DNA of 64,000 bases from CAZFPA01 sp964520975 (GCA_964520975.1 CAZFPA010000005.1:8155-72154); one strand, 5' to 3'; numbered from the stretch's first letter, positions 1 to 9,290 are shown. A program made the numbers and translations. The notes: a model not told the origin generated them from the letters alone.

Positions 1-263
1 GCGTCCTGCACCACCATGCCCGCGGGCCCCATGCCCGTAAGCTGCAGCTGATACATACCGTCGGCCTGCACCACGGAGCTGGCCTTCCCATAGGGAAATA
101 CCAGAATTTTTCCGGTGATGGACCGGCCGTACAGGCAGTGTTCCTTTTCAATGACCACGCCAGTCTTCGGATCGATGAGGTAAAAGCAGACCGCATCCCT
201 GGAAAACAGCAGCTCTCCCTTCACCAGGCCTCCGGCAATCTTGTGACAGGAATATTTCCGCAT
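1..263 (-). CDS. Aconitase X small (swivel, DUF126) subunit, partial
   Basis: Partial gene cut by the left edge; about 87 N-terminal residues are visible, starting MRKYSCHKIAGG. The seen segment matches the start of the DUF126 swivel domain, which in two-subunit aconitase X (AcnX) enzymes pairs with a separate catalytic chain. The ATG lies one base past the stop of the large-subunit gene, a translational-coupling arrangement that supports the pairing. AcnX enzymes are Fe-S dehydratases; characterised members act on cis-3-hydroxy-L-proline or mevalonate 5-phosphate. The substrate here cannot be read from sequence. The Pro-Met-rich stretch GMGPAGMVVQD near the edge fits the family. It is the last visible gene of the leftward operon. 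Confidence 0.75.
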   Translation of the reverse strand, partial: MRKYSCHKIAGGLVKGELLFSRDAVCFYLIDPKTGVVIEKEHCLYGRSITGKILVFPYGKASSVVQADGMYQLQLTGMGPAGMVVQD

Positions 264-264
264 T

Positions 265-1464
265 TCAATACACCCCCTTCAGGGCCGCTTCCACGCTTTT
301 CTCCAGCGGCGCTATGACGAACTGCATCTGCCGCCGCTTGGTGTAATAGGCGCATTTCGGCGAATCGGTAATGCCTTTTTTCCCGTAGAGGAATTTCCAG
401 CAGGGCTGATCCATGCAGGTATCCTCCACAAGGGTGCCGCCCGCGGCCCGGATCGTGTCCAGATACCCCATCTTGGCCGCCAGGCTCCGGGTCAGGGAGG
501 ATGTCATGATGAAAAGCGGCACCGCCAGCCGGCGTCCCTTGACCATCTCCGCTATGACCGCCACCTGATCGATGGTGAAATGAGGACAGCCGTAGAGGGC
601 GAAATCAATTTTCCCGCCGGGGGCAGACAGCTCGTTGCGCATGGCCTCCAGCTCCGGCCGGGTGATGGTGACCTCCTTTTCCGGCTGCCGGCCCTGGAAG
701 GCATCCTGCCGGGTCTTTGCCTCCGGCGTAAAGCCCACGATATGGTAGAGCGCCACATTGCCGCCGGTATTCAGCTGGGCCCCCAGGTTCATCAGGGATT
801 CCTTGGTGGGCTTTTCCAGCCCTTCGAATACCGGTACCGCAAAGCCTGTCTTGCGGGGGGTGAGATAGCCCAGCAGCTGGTAATCAAAATCATCCAGCGG
901 CCCGGCTTCCACATGGACCAGCACCTGCCCGGCCCGGTTCTCGTCCAGCAGGAAGCCGTACCAGGGGGTGACCCCCGTCACCGCGGAGCACAGGGCGCTC
1001 TGGGCCGATTCCCGGTTGGAGCGGGCTCCGTAGACGGAGTTCACAAAAGGAGTGGCACTGGATTCGGAAAAGGACAGGATCTCCCCGAAATAGGGAACGT
1101 TGCGTTCCAGATAGGGAGTGCAGTCATAGGTCATGATGGCCCCCAGGGCATTGTAGGCCGCATGGGTACGCTTCACCACCGCCTCGTCCTTCGGCTCCAA
1201 AGTGGTGATTTCCTTGAACTGCTGCCAGTTAAAGCTGGGATTCACCGTGGGCCGTACCCGGCATTTTGCGCCGCCGGCGGCCAGCTTTTCCGCGAACCAG
1301 AGATCTGCCTCCTGGTTGCTCAGGGCCACATGGGTACGGGAGACCGGCACCATATAAGGAGCATCGTAGGCCTCGCCAATGGCCGCCAGTATCTTCATGG
1401 CCAGCTGGGTACCGGCACCATAGGTGCCAGCCAGCATGGCCTTTTCTTCTTCCTTTAATTTCAT
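265..1464 (-). CDS. Aconitase X catalytic (large, DUF521) subunit
   Basis: About 400 residues, the normal size for the AcnX catalytic chain. Cysteines in MTYDCTPYL, YGCPHF and EDTCMDQPC fall where the family places its iron-sulfur ligands. I start at ATG 1464 (MKLKEEEKAML) because a GGAGG ribosome site sits just upstream at about 1470-1476; the longer reading to 1575 adds an unlikely Trp/Cys-rich extension. Known family activity is dehydration of hydroxy acids or cis-3-hydroxyproline. In this operon, with a histidine-ammonia-lyase family enzyme and two amidohydrolases, it probably handles a downstream hydroxy-acid intermediate, but that is inference. It overlaps neither neighbour: 13 bp separate it from the upstream amidohydrolase. 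Confidence 0.85.
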   Translation of the reverse strand: MKLKEEEKAMLAGTYGAGTQLAMKILAAIGEAYDAPYMVPVSRTHVALSNQEADLWFAEKLAAGGAKCRVRPTVNPSFNWQQFKEITTLEPKDEAVVKRTHAAYNALGAIMTYDCTPYLERNVPYFGEILSFSESSATPFVNSVYGARSNRESAQSALCSAVTGVTPWYGFLLDENRAGQVLVHVEAGPLDDFDYQLLGYLTPRKTGFAVPVFEGLEKPTKESLMNLGAQLNTGGNVALYHIVGFTPEAKTRQDAFQGRQPEKEVTITRPELEAMRNELSAPGGKIDFALYGCPHFTIDQVAVIAEMVKGRRLAVPLFIMTSSLTRSLAAKMGYLDTIRAAGGTLVEDTCMDQPCWKFLYGKKGITDSPKCAYYTKRRQMQFVIAPLEKSVEAALKGVY

Positions 1465-1477
1465 CGGTAGCACCTCC

Positions 1478-2803
1478 TCAGCTTTCCAGATATTCCATGG
1501 TTTCCCTGATCCGCTCCAGCAGCTTTTCATCTTCCAGCAGCTGCAGCCGGCCATCGGCCACGGTGACGCGGCCATTCACCACCACCCGCTTCAGGGCGGT
1601 GGGCTGCAGGGAGTAGACCAGGTTGGGCAGGAACTGCCCGCTGCGGCTCAGCGGCTGCATGGAAAGGTCCCGCAGGTCGATGGCCGCGAAGTCCGCCGCA
1701 TAGCCCGAGGCCAGCCGGCCGATGGGCAGGTCCAGCGCCCGGGCACCGCCGGTAGTCCCCATGGAAAAGGCATTCTTGTAATTCACGCAGAGCGCGTCGA
1801 GCGTATGGACCTTCTGCAGTATGGAGACCATACGCATTTCCTCGAATACGCTGATGCGGTTGTTGCCGCAGGCTCCATCGCTGCCCAGCGCGATGCCCGC
1901 ATGACCGCGTATAAAGGCCGGGATATCCGTCACGCCGTCCGCCAGGAACATATTGCTGGAGGGACAGTAGATGAGCTGCCCGCCCCGGCTGCCGAGCAGC
2001 GAGATTTCCTCCGGCGTGAGCCATACCCCGTGGATGATGGCCATGCTGTCATCCACCACGCCCAGCTCAGCCAGATACATGAGGGGCGTAGTGCCATGGG
2101 CTTTTTTCACCTGCTCGACCTCGAAGGGCTCCTCTGCTACATGGATATGAAAGGGCGTATGGTATTTTCTCGCAAGCTGCCAGCCCGACTGGATCATTTC
2201 CGGTGAGGCCGCATGGAGGCTGTGCGGCGCCGGTATGACCTTGGCCATGCCGCCGGAATAACGCCGCATAAGGCTTTCGGTATTCCGCTCCGCCTCGGCC
2301 ACAGTTTCCTGATAGCCCCGCGGCGCACCCTCCCAGTCGTACATGGTGCGGGCCAGCACCAGCCGGATGCCCGCGTCATGCGCGGCCCGGATCACGGCCT
2401 CATCACCCGCAACGCCGTCGTTGTGCAGGTAAAAGAAATCACAGACCGTCGTCACGCCGCATTTCATCATTTCGCAAAAAGCGAAGAGCGCACCGGTATA
2501 GATATCCTGCACCCGCAGCTTCGGCGAATATTTATAGAGGGATTCGTCCCGCCATTCCAGAAAGGGACGGTCCGCCGCAATGCCCCGCAGCAGGCTCTGA
2601 AAGCTGTGGTTATGGGCATTGACGGTGCCGGGCACCAGCGCGAACTCCGGCCAGGACTCCACGGCGGCATCGGGATAGGCCGCACGCAGTGCGCCATAGG
2701 GACGCACCGCCAGGATATCCCCGTCCCCGACCGCCACCGCAAAACCGGCCCGATACACGCCATCCACCAGACAGCCCGCGGGCCGAAAGATCGTTGTACT
2801 CAT
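1478..2803 (-). CDS. Metal-dependent amidohydrolase, HutF/TrzN-like
   Basis: About 440 residues of the amidohydrolase superfamily (cytosine deaminase/TrzN/HutF clade). Metal ligands are visible as VNAHNHSF near residue 60, HIHVAEE near 205, IIHGVWL near 245 and GSDGACGNN near 300. The segment around FLEWRDESLY and FFYLHND resembles formimidoylglutamate deiminase (HutF), which would fit a histidine pathway, but guanine-deaminase or triazine-type relatives cannot be excluded. The start at 2803 overlaps the stop of the upstream M20 gene (ATGA), indicating coupling. Cytoplasmic, no signal peptide. HutF converts formimidoylglutamate to formylglutamate plus ammonia; the M20 enzyme encoded just before could then act on the formyl amide (inference). 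Confidence 0.8.
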   Translation of the reverse strand: MSTTIFRPAGCLVDGVYRAGFAVAVGDGDILAVRPYGALRAAYPDAAVESWPEFALVPGTVNAHNHSFQSLLRGIAADRPFLEWRDESLYKYSPKLRVQDIYTGALFAFCEMMKCGVTTVCDFFYLHNDGVAGDEAVIRAAHDAGIRLVLARTMYDWEGAPRGYQETVAEAERNTESLMRRYSGGMAKVIPAPHSLHAASPEMIQSGWQLARKYHTPFHIHVAEEPFEVEQVKKAHGTTPLMYLAELGVVDDSMAIIHGVWLTPEEISLLGSRGGQLIYCPSSNMFLADGVTDIPAFIRGHAGIALGSDGACGNNRISVFEEMRMVSILQKVHTLDALCVNYKNAFSMGTTGGARALDLPIGRLASGYAADFAAIDLRDLSMQPLSRSGQFLPNLVYSLQPTALKRVVVNGRVTVADGRLQLLEDEKLLERIRETMEYLES

Positions 2804-4092
2804 AAAGAAAGCCTCCTGTCCAAAAGCAGTACCGCATCGAGCAGCACCTGCGCCGCCTGGGCAATTTCCAGCCCGTTGGTATCCTCCTGCGGGCAATGGC
2901 TGCGCCCGTCGATGCTCTGCACAAAGAGCATCGCGGATTTCGTGAGCCGGGCCATATTGGCCGCGTCATGACCGGCCATGCTCACCAGGCGCCGGCAGGG
3001 ATGGCCGTTTGCCGCCATGGAATCCTCCAGGGCAGTGATGAGGTCTTCATCCAGGGGCATTTCCGGCTGATCCAGATCCAGCCGGCGATCGATGCGGATG
3101 CCCCGCCGAGCCTTGATTCCATCGATAGCAATGGTAAGTTTTTCCAGGGCCAGCTGCCGTTTGGCAGGCTGGGCCGTGCGCAGATCCAAGGTCAGCAGCA
3201 CCTCGCCCGGAATGATATTTGAGGCATTGGGCTGCACCTCCAGATGGCCCACAGTAGCGGTAAGCCCCTCCATCGCCGGCTCCTGCATGATATGCTCCAC
3301 CGCCAGCACCACCTCTGCCGCGCCAGCCAGCGCATCCCGCCGATGGATTGGCAGGGTGGTTCCCGCATGGTTCGCATCCCCCTGGATGGTGATGATCTCC
3401 CGGTAGATTCCGGTGATGCAGGTCACGGCCGCTACGGCTTCCCCCGCATCGAAAAGCCGGCGTCCCTGCTCGATATGACATTCCATGAAGGCCGCTATCT
3501 CCTGCGGACCCAGCAACGGCTCTGTCCCCTCCGGGATGGCCGCAGGATTGCCGCCGAGCCGTTCCACCGCGCAGACCAGGCTCTCCCCTGTTTTACAGTC
3601 CCGCAGCGCCCCGAGAGCCGCGCGCCCCAAACGCCGGCTCAGCACCTTGGTGCCGAGCGTGGAAACGCCGAAGGAATTCGGCTCCTCCCCGGTAAAGGAA
3701 ACAATGCCCAGCGGATGCCGGAGCTTTACGCCGTTTTCCTGCAGGGTCTGAAATATCTCCGTGGCCATGAGCACCCCAAGGGCTCCATCCAGCCAGCCGC
3801 CATTGGGAACCGTGTCGTGATGCGATCCCAGCACGATGGCCTTCTGCAGGTGCTGGCCGGGCCGGATTCCCCAAAGGTTGGCAATCGCGTCCACCTCGAC
3901 CTGCAGCCCCAGCTCCTTCTGCCAGCAGTCCAGCAGCCATTTGCGGGCCTCACTGTCCGCGGGGCTGCCCAGCTGCCGGTCGATGCCGCCCGCCGCGTTG
4001 CACCCCACCTGCCGCAGCGCATGGAGCCGCTGCAGCAGGCGCGGGGCATTGATCCGGCAGCCTGTATCCTTCGTCGCCGCACATGCAGCCAT
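2800..4092 (-). CDS. M20-family amidase (allantoate amidohydrolase / N-carbamoyl-amino-acid hydrolase type)
   Basis: About 430 residues of the M20 hydantoinase/carbamoylase group. Di-metal ligands appear as GSHHDTVPNGGWLDG (His, Asp), FTGEEPN (catalytic Glu), CHIEQG (His) and a C-terminal SHCPQED (His). The dimerisation lid lies in the middle, around ITGIYREIITIQGDANHAG. Family members cleave N-carbamoyl, N-formyl or ureido groups from amino acids. Placed between an ABC amino-acid importer and a HutF-like gene, it may act as deformylase in place of HutG (inference). I chose ATG 4092 because GAGG sits about 11 bases upstream; a GTG at 4101 is too close to that site. The stop overlaps the next start by four bases. 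Confidence 0.85.
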   Translation of the reverse strand: MAACAATKDTGCRINAPRLLQRLHALRQVGCNAAGGIDRQLGSPADSEARKWLLDCWQKELGLQVEVDAIANLWGIRPGQHLQKAIVLGSHHDTVPNGGWLDGALGVLMATEIFQTLQENGVKLRHPLGIVSFTGEEPNSFGVSTLGTKVLSRRLGRAALGALRDCKTGESLVCAVERLGGNPAAIPEGTEPLLGPQEIAAFMECHIEQGRRLFDAGEAVAAVTCITGIYREIITIQGDANHAGTTLPIHRRDALAGAAEVVLAVEHIMQEPAMEGLTATVGHLEVQPNASNIIPGEVLLTLDLRTAQPAKRQLALEKLTIAIDGIKARRGIRIDRRLDLDQPEMPLDEDLITALEDSMAANGHPCRRLVSMAGHDAANMARLTKSAMLFVQSIDGRSHCPQEDTNGLEIAQAAQVLLDAVLLLDRRLSL

Positions 4093-4152
4093 TACAATCA
4101 CTTCCTCATTTCATCAATATAATATACTGTCCTCATTTTTTCGGGCACTTCC

Positions 4153-4920
4153 TCAGAGCATATTGTAGAGAAAATCCTGGGTGCGCTGCTGCTGCGGATG
4201 CAGGAACACCTCCTGCGGCACGCCCTGCTCGACCACATGGCCGTCCGCCATGAACATGACCTCGCTCGCAACCTCCCGCGCAAAGTTCATTTCATGGGTC
4301 ACGACGATCATCGTCATGTGCTCATCGGCCAATGCCCGCATGGTTTTAAGCACCTCGCCCGTAAGCTCGGGGTCCAGCGCGGAGGTCGGCTCATCGAACA
4401 GCATGATCTCCGGCTGCATGGCCAGGGCCCGCGCGATGGCGACGCGCTGCTGCTGCCCGCCGGAGAGCCGGGCCGGATAGGCATCGCATTTATCCAGCAG
4501 TCCCACGCGTGCCAGCAGTCCGCGGGCACGCTCCACCGCCGCGGTGCGCGCTTCCTTTTTCACGAGGATTGGCGCCTCGATCAGATTTTCGAGCACCGTC
4601 ATGTGCGGAAACAGATTGAACTGCTGAAACACCATGCCCATGTGGCTCAAAATCTCCCGGCCTTTGGCACCCGTCTCATAGGCCACGGCCCCGAGGTCGT
4701 TCTCTCCCGCGAAGGAATGTCCGGCCACCTCGATTGAGCCATGATCGATGCTTTCGAGATGATTCAGGCAGCGCAGCAGGGTCGATTTTCCCGAGCCGCT
4801 GGGGCCGATGATCGCGAGCACCTCCCCGCGTTTTACCTCCAGGTCGATGCCCTTCAATACCTCGGTTCCATTGAAATGCTTGTGAATCTGATGCATGCGC
4901 ACCATGATTTCCTCTGACAT
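4153..4920 (-). CDS. Polar amino-acid ABC transporter ATP-binding protein
   Basis: A 255-residue GlnQ/HisP-type ATPase. Walker A is GPSGSGKST near residue 39, the Q-loop is VFQQFNLFPHMTVLEN, the signature is LSGGQQQRVAIARAL, Walker B is EIMLFDEPTSALD and the H-switch is VTHEM. Length is typical. It energises uptake through the permease encoded just upstream (5589-4945), using the lipoprotein encoded before that. GGAG lies eight bases before ATG 4920. The amino acid is unknown; the adjacent ammonia-lyase suggests histidine or a relative. Confidence 0.95.
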   Translation of the reverse strand: MSEEIMVRMHQIHKHFNGTEVLKGIDLEVKRGEVLAIIGPSGSGKSTLLRCLNHLESIDHGSIEVAGHSFAGENDLGAVAYETGAKGREILSHMGMVFQQFNLFPHMTVLENLIEAPILVKKEARTAAVERARGLLARVGLLDKCDAYPARLSGGQQQRVAIARALAMQPEIMLFDEPTSALDPELTGEVLKTMRALADEHMTMIVVTHEMNFAREVASEVMFMADGHVVEQGVPQEVFLHPQQQRTQDFLYNML

Positions 4921-4944
4921 AGTCCCATCTCCTTTCTTTGTGAA

Positions 4945-5589
4945 TCAGGCGTCGTATTTGGCAAAATGGGCTTCAAGCCGGCCAAAGCCCCAGGTCAGCA
5001 CAAAGGTCATGGCCAGATAGAACACTCCCGCGACCACAAAAGGCGTCATATCGAATTCCCGCTGAACGATGCTGCGGGCCACCCGCAGCAGATCATTCAT
5101 CGCGAGAATATAAATGAGGGAAGTATCTTTGACCAGATTGATCGTCTCATTGCTCATCGGCGGCAATACCCGGCGGATCATCTGTGGTATCACGATGCGC
5201 CGCATGGTCTGTCCATAGGTGAGTCCCAGCATGCGCGCGGCCTCATACTGGCCGCGGTCGATGGACTGGATGCCCGCCCGAAAGATCTCGGAAAAATACG
5301 CCGCATAGTTCAGCGTAAAGGCCAGCAGCGCGGCCATGATATCCGGCAGCCGCAGCCCGATCATCGGCAGTGCGAAGTACACAAACAGAAGCTGCAGCAT
5401 GAGCGGGGTTCCCCGCATGATCCAGATATAGGCCGCGACCAGCAGCCGCAGCGGACGAAACCGCGCAATGTGCCCCAATGCGATGAGCAGCCCCAGCGGC
5501 AAAACCAGCAGGAATGTAATCAGAAATATTTGCAGGGTGATTTCACTGCCCTCCAGCATCGGCAGTACAATTTGAGCGATTTTATCCAT
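4945..5589 (-). CDS. Polar amino-acid ABC transporter permease
   Basis: A 214-residue HisM/GlnP-type inner-membrane permease with about five hydrophobic segments. The conserved cytoplasmic EAA loop is visible as YEAARMLGLTYGQTMRRIVIPQ near residues 117-136, which contacts the ATPase. The family works as a homodimer or heterodimer; only one permease gene is present, so a homodimer is likely. It lies between the lipoprotein and ATPase genes with short gaps, as expected of one transcript. Confidence 0.95.
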   Translation of the reverse strand: MDKIAQIVLPMLEGSEITLQIFLITFLLVLPLGLLIALGHIARFRPLRLLVAAYIWIMRGTPLMLQLLFVYFALPMIGLRLPDIMAALLAFTLNYAAYFSEIFRAGIQSIDRGQYEAARMLGLTYGQTMRRIVIPQMIRRVLPPMSNETINLVKDTSLIYILAMNDLLRVARSIVQREFDMTPFVVAGVFYLAMTFVLTWGFGRLEAHFAKYDA

Positions 5590-5624
5590 GCGTCCTCAGC
5601 CTTTCTTGCAGAATCCCGGATTCC

Positions 5625-6425
5625 TTATTTTTTGGTGATATCCTTGCCGAACCATTTTTCGGAAATCTTCGCCATGGTTCCATCCGCCTTCATCTCATCC
5701 ATGACCTTCTGAATCTCATCATGCAGTGCCTGGTCATCCTTGCGGAAACCGATGCCAAAGGTGCTGACCGGACCTACAACGACCTCCAGGGCCTCAAGCT
5801 TTTCCGGATGCTTGCTCATGTAGTAGCGGCCCGTGATTTCATCCGATACAATGGCATCGAGACGGCCGTTTTCGAGATCCATGAAAGCAGAGATATAATC
5901 CGAATACTTCTTGAGCTCCTTCATGCTGCCCTTGAGCTGCGCGTTGCCATCGAGGTATTCCTCCGCGGTGCCGCCGCTCTGCGTGCCTACAGTCTTCCCG
6001 GCCAGGTCCGACTCGGATTTGATGTTCTGTGCCTTGCCCTTGCTCACGAAGACAATCTGACGGTTATCCATGTAGGGATCGCTGAACATCATATTTTCCT
6101 TGCGCTTCTCGGTGATATCGAGACCGTTCCAGAGCACGTCGACACGGCCGCTCTTGAGCTCGGCCTCCTTGCTCTCCCAGTCGATGGCCTTGAATTCGAC
6201 CTCACGCCCCAGGCGCTTGGAGGCTTCCTTGGCTACATCGATATCAAAACCCGTGATTTCGTTGTTTTCATCCTTGAAGCCCATCGGCGGATAATTGTCG
6301 TCGAGCCCGACAACGATCTTCTTCGGCGTATCGGCCTTCGCGGCTTCCTTCGCCTGAGAGCCGCAGCCCGCCAGCAGGCCTGCAGCCAGAACTACCATCA
6401 TACATAAAGCAAAAATCTTTTTCAT
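5625..6425 (-). CDS. Amino-acid ABC transporter substrate-binding lipoprotein
   Basis: A SBP_bac_3 family binding protein of about 266 residues. The N-terminus MKKIFALCMMVVLAAGLLAG is followed by Cys, giving lipobox LAGC, so it is probably a lipoprotein on the outer face of the inner membrane. The mature part begins KKIVVGLDDNYPPMGFKDEN and contains the family segment GFDIDVAKEASKRLG. GGAG six bases before ATG 6425 decides the start; the reading from 6443 would place the signal peptide too far inside. First gene after hutH in the operon. Confidence 0.93.
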   Translation of the reverse strand: MKKIFALCMMVVLAAGLLAGCGSQAKEAAKADTPKKIVVGLDDNYPPMGFKDENNEITGFDIDVAKEASKRLGREVEFKAIDWESKEAELKSGRVDVLWNGLDITEKRKENMMFSDPYMDNRQIVFVSKGKAQNIKSESDLAGKTVGTQSGGTAEEYLDGNAQLKGSMKELKKYSDYISAFMDLENGRLDAIVSDEITGRYYMSKHPEKLEALEVVVGPVSTFGIGFRKDDQALHDEIQKVMDEMKADGTMAKISEKWFGKDITKK

Positions 6426-6494
6426 GTTCTTCTCCTCCATCACATTGTTTACATTATTTTTCTCTATAGTCTCCCGGGCCAGGCCCGAGGAATT

Positions 6495-8021
6495 TTAAAA
6501 AGCCAGCGTTCCGGTCACGCTTTCGACGCGCTGCACAAGCGTGCCGTCCGCAATGAGGTCATGGAGCTTCCGGATTTCCGGCGACAGGAAGCGGTCCTTA
6601 TCGAGATGCGGGATGATTTCCCGGATGGCCTGCTGTGCGGCGGCTGTCCCCCGGCCCGGAGCCAGCGGCTCCAGGAAATCGATGCCCTGGGCGGCGGCCA
6701 AAAGCTCAATGGCCAGTACATTGACCACATTATTGAGAATTTCCCGCGCCTGGCGCGCCGCGATGGTTCCCATGCTCACATGATCCTCCTGGTTCGCGGA
6801 GGTCGGAATGGAATCCGCGCTGGCCGGATGCACGAGCACCTTGTTCTCGGACACCAGCGAAGCCGCCACATACTGCGTGATCATGAGGCCGGAATCGACG
6901 CCCGGAAAGGCGGTCAGGAACGCCGGCAGATTGCTCAGGTGCATGTCGAGCAGGCGATTGGTACGGCGCTCGGAAATATTGCCGAGCTCCGCGATGGCAA
7001 GCTTGAGGTAATCCATCACGAGCGCTACGGGCTGCCCGTGGAAATTACCGCCGGAGATGGCCTCCCCGGTATCCGGCATAATCAGCGGGTTGTCCGTCAC
7101 GGAATTGATCTCGATGGTAAGCGTGCGCGCTGCATGGCGCAGCGCATCCTTGGAGGCTCCATGCACCTGCGGCACACAGCGCAGCGAATAGGCATCCTGC
7201 ACCTTGGAGCAGTGAATATGGGAGGCAATGATGGCGCTGTCCGCGGTGAGTGCAAGCAGGTTTTCGGAGGCGGCCCGCTGGCCCGGATGCTCCCGAACCG
7301 CGCTGATCCGCAGGTCAAAGGCGGCCCGTGTTCCCTTCAAGGCCTCAAGGCTCATGGCAGCCGCGATATCGGCGGCCTTCATGAGATTCATGGCATCCTG
7401 CCAGGCCATGCAGCCAACGGCGGTCATCATCTGCGTGCCATTGATGAGGGCCAGCCCCTCCTTGCCGCTCAGCACGATAGGCGACAGCCCCGCCGCCGCA
7501 AGCGCCTCGCGCCCGCTCCGCCGTTCCCCCTGGACAAAGGCTTCGCCCTCACCGAGCATGACCAGCACCATGTGCGACAGCGGCGCCAGGTCGCCGCTCG
7601 CCCCCACGGAGCCCTGGCACGGAATCACGGGAACAACACCATGATTGAGCATCGCAAGCAGCAGCTGCACCGTCTCAAGCCGAATCCCCGAATAGCCCTT
7701 TGCGAGTGAATTGGCCCGCAGCAGCATGGCGGCCCGTACGACATCCGCCGGGAACGGCTCCCCCACGCCCGTGGCATGACTCAGTATGAGATTGCGCTGG
7801 AGCTGCGCCCGCTTTTCCTTTTCAATGAATACCGTACTGAAATCTCCAAATCCGGTAGACACGCCATAGACCGGGCGTTCCTCTTCGAGGATGCGGTCTA
7901 CGATCGCCCGGCTGTGGAGAATCTGCGCCTCTCCGGCGGAGCTCAGCTCCACCTTCTCCCCCGCCCGCGCGGCCTGGACTACCTGCTCCAGCGTCAATGA
8001 ATTACCATCCAATAAAATCAT
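6495..8021 (-). CDS. hutH: Histidine ammonia-lyase (HAL/PAL family)
   Basis: 508 residues, full length for HutH. The self-condensing MIO triad Ala-Ser-Gly is present in GSVGASGDLAPLSHM near residue 145. Other conserved parts are the N-terminal YGVSTGFGDFS (catalytic Tyr loop), the substrate loop SGGNFHGQPVA near 325 and QEDHVSMG near 415. The reaction is non-oxidative deamination of L-histidine to urocanate. Urocanase (hutU) and imidazolonepropionase (hutI) are not in the window; they could lie left of position 1, or the true substrate could differ. First gene of the leftward operon, about 350 bp downstream of the RpiR-type regulator gene. Confidence 0.92.
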   Translation of the reverse strand: MILLDGNSLTLEQVVQAARAGEKVELSSAGEAQILHSRAIVDRILEEERPVYGVSTGFGDFSTVFIEKEKRAQLQRNLILSHATGVGEPFPADVVRAAMLLRANSLAKGYSGIRLETVQLLLAMLNHGVVPVIPCQGSVGASGDLAPLSHMVLVMLGEGEAFVQGERRSGREALAAAGLSPIVLSGKEGLALINGTQMMTAVGCMAWQDAMNLMKAADIAAAMSLEALKGTRAAFDLRISAVREHPGQRAASENLLALTADSAIIASHIHCSKVQDAYSLRCVPQVHGASKDALRHAARTLTIEINSVTDNPLIMPDTGEAISGGNFHGQPVALVMDYLKLAIAELGNISERRTNRLLDMHLSNLPAFLTAFPGVDSGLMITQYVAASLVSENKVLVHPASADSIPTSANQEDHVSMGTIAARQAREILNNVVNVLAIELLAAAQGIDFLEPLAPGRGTAAAQQAIREIIPHLDKDRFLSPEIRKLHDLIADGTLVQRVESVTGTLAF

Positions 8022-8367
8022 GCGTTCTCGCTTCCTTTACTCTGCTAAAAGTTTAAAATGATAGTTGAATCAAGAGGTACTGCAATTGATGAAAGTATTT
8101 ATATCAAGTAAAAAAATAAAGGCATTCAGAGCCATGCCCTAAACACCTTTGTTTAGCTGTTGCTGCCCACAGCAACCAAGAAAAAAGACAAAGTGCAGAA
8201 GCAATACTTCTGACCACTTTGTCTTTGTATGCGATAAATATACCACAACAGAATCCTATTGTCAACGTGAAGAATACTACAAATAACAGTTGTGCTGTAT
8301 TTCAGCACCATAAAAATACGATATGTAAACAATCATAGGCTTCTGCGGTATGGATTTCCGGTACAGC
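8022..8367. other. Intergenic region between hutH and the RpiR-type gene
   Basis: AT-rich leader region with no gene. It holds the strong terminator at 8181-8226. Nearer to hutH, on the minus strand, is a weaker stem (GGCAT pairing with ATGCC, about 8120-8140) followed by a T-run at 8110-8116, which could attenuate or simply punctuate transcription into hutH. No convincing -35/-10 pair for hutH could be assigned by eye. Confidence 0.5.
8181..8226 (-). terminator. Rho-independent terminator after the RpiR-type gene
   Basis: AAAGACAAAGTG at 8184-8195 pairs with CACTTTGTCTTT at 8215-8226, with an inner CAGAAG/CTTCTG extension. The A-run at 8181-8186 gives a U-tract on the minus-strand transcript. 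Confidence 0.85.
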
Positions 8368-9231
8368 TTATTTCGTGAAGTACGTCTTGTGCTTGCGTTC
8401 CTGCGCATGGATGGCATCCAGCCGCTCAGCGAAATTGGGCATCCGCACCGCAATATCGCGCAGCAGCAGGCTGAAAAACACACTGGGCGTGCTGCAGCCA
8501 TCGAAGGGAGATTCCATCGTAACCGGCACGAAGATCGCCTGATCGGTATGCTTCACCAACGGTGAAAAACGGCTGTCCGTGATGGCAAACAACGGGAAGC
8601 CGGCCCGCTTAAGCGACTGGCATTTCTTGATGAGCACCGTCGGATAGCTGGGGAAACCGACCGCGAGAATATGGAGCTTCTCCGGATTGGAAAACTCAAT
8701 CCACTCCCAGTTCGGCGTTGCGGGCGTCACAGAAATCACATCCACACCGATTTTTTTCAGCACGTATTCCAGGTAAGTCAGGATAGCCCCGGAAAGCTCT
8801 GCCGACAGCAGCACAATGCGCTTTCCGCTCAGCACAATCTGCACAAGCTCCTCATATTCCTTGCTCTGAGAGATTTCACCGAGCTGACGGATATTGTCGA
8901 TCTCGCGCTCCAGAATTTCCATCCGCGGATCATCCAGCGGCAATTCCACAATATCTGCCGACTGCGGGTTGCGCAACTGGCGTGAAGCAATCTGCTGAAG
9001 ATTGCGCAGGAATTCGTTGTAGCCATGATAGCCCAGCGCAATGAAAAACCGGGATACGCTGCCCTGGCTCACGCCCATGGCATCCGCCAGCTCATTGGCC
9101 GTCATGAATACGACCTGCAGATAATTCTTTTCAATATACAGGGCAATGCGCTGGTAAACCGGTGAAGAATCCGCCACCCGTCCCAGCAGCTGGGTCATTT
9201 CATCAATGCTCTTAAAAAGTTTTACTGCCAT
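8368..9231 (-). CDS. RpiR/MurR-family transcriptional regulator
   Basis: 287 residues. The N-terminal HTH_6 domain (residues about 1-75) includes ANELADAMGVSQGSVSRFFIALG as recognition helix region. The C-terminal SIS domain (about 120-260) includes VLLSAELSGAILTYLEYVLKKIG and ITDSRFSPLVKHTDQAIFVP. SIS domains in this family bind phosphosugars or related effectors. Its place directly upstream of the hutH operon, in the same orientation but separated by a terminator, suggests local control of that operon. The effector is unknown. Confidence 0.88.
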   Translation of the reverse strand: MAVKLFKSIDEMTQLLGRVADSSPVYQRIALYIEKNYLQVVFMTANELADAMGVSQGSVSRFFIALGYHGYNEFLRNLQQIASRQLRNPQSADIVELPLDDPRMEILEREIDNIRQLGEISQSKEYEELVQIVLSGKRIVLLSAELSGAILTYLEYVLKKIGVDVISVTPATPNWEWIEFSNPEKLHILAVGFPSYPTVLIKKCQSLKRAGFPLFAITDSRFSPLVKHTDQAIFVPVTMESPFDGCSTPSVFFSLLLRDIAVRMPNFAERLDAIHAQERKHKTYFTK

Positions 9232-9290
9232 AATAATCTCTCCACTCTGCTTTTAATCATAAAAATACGGCTCACCTTCCGCCGGTGATA

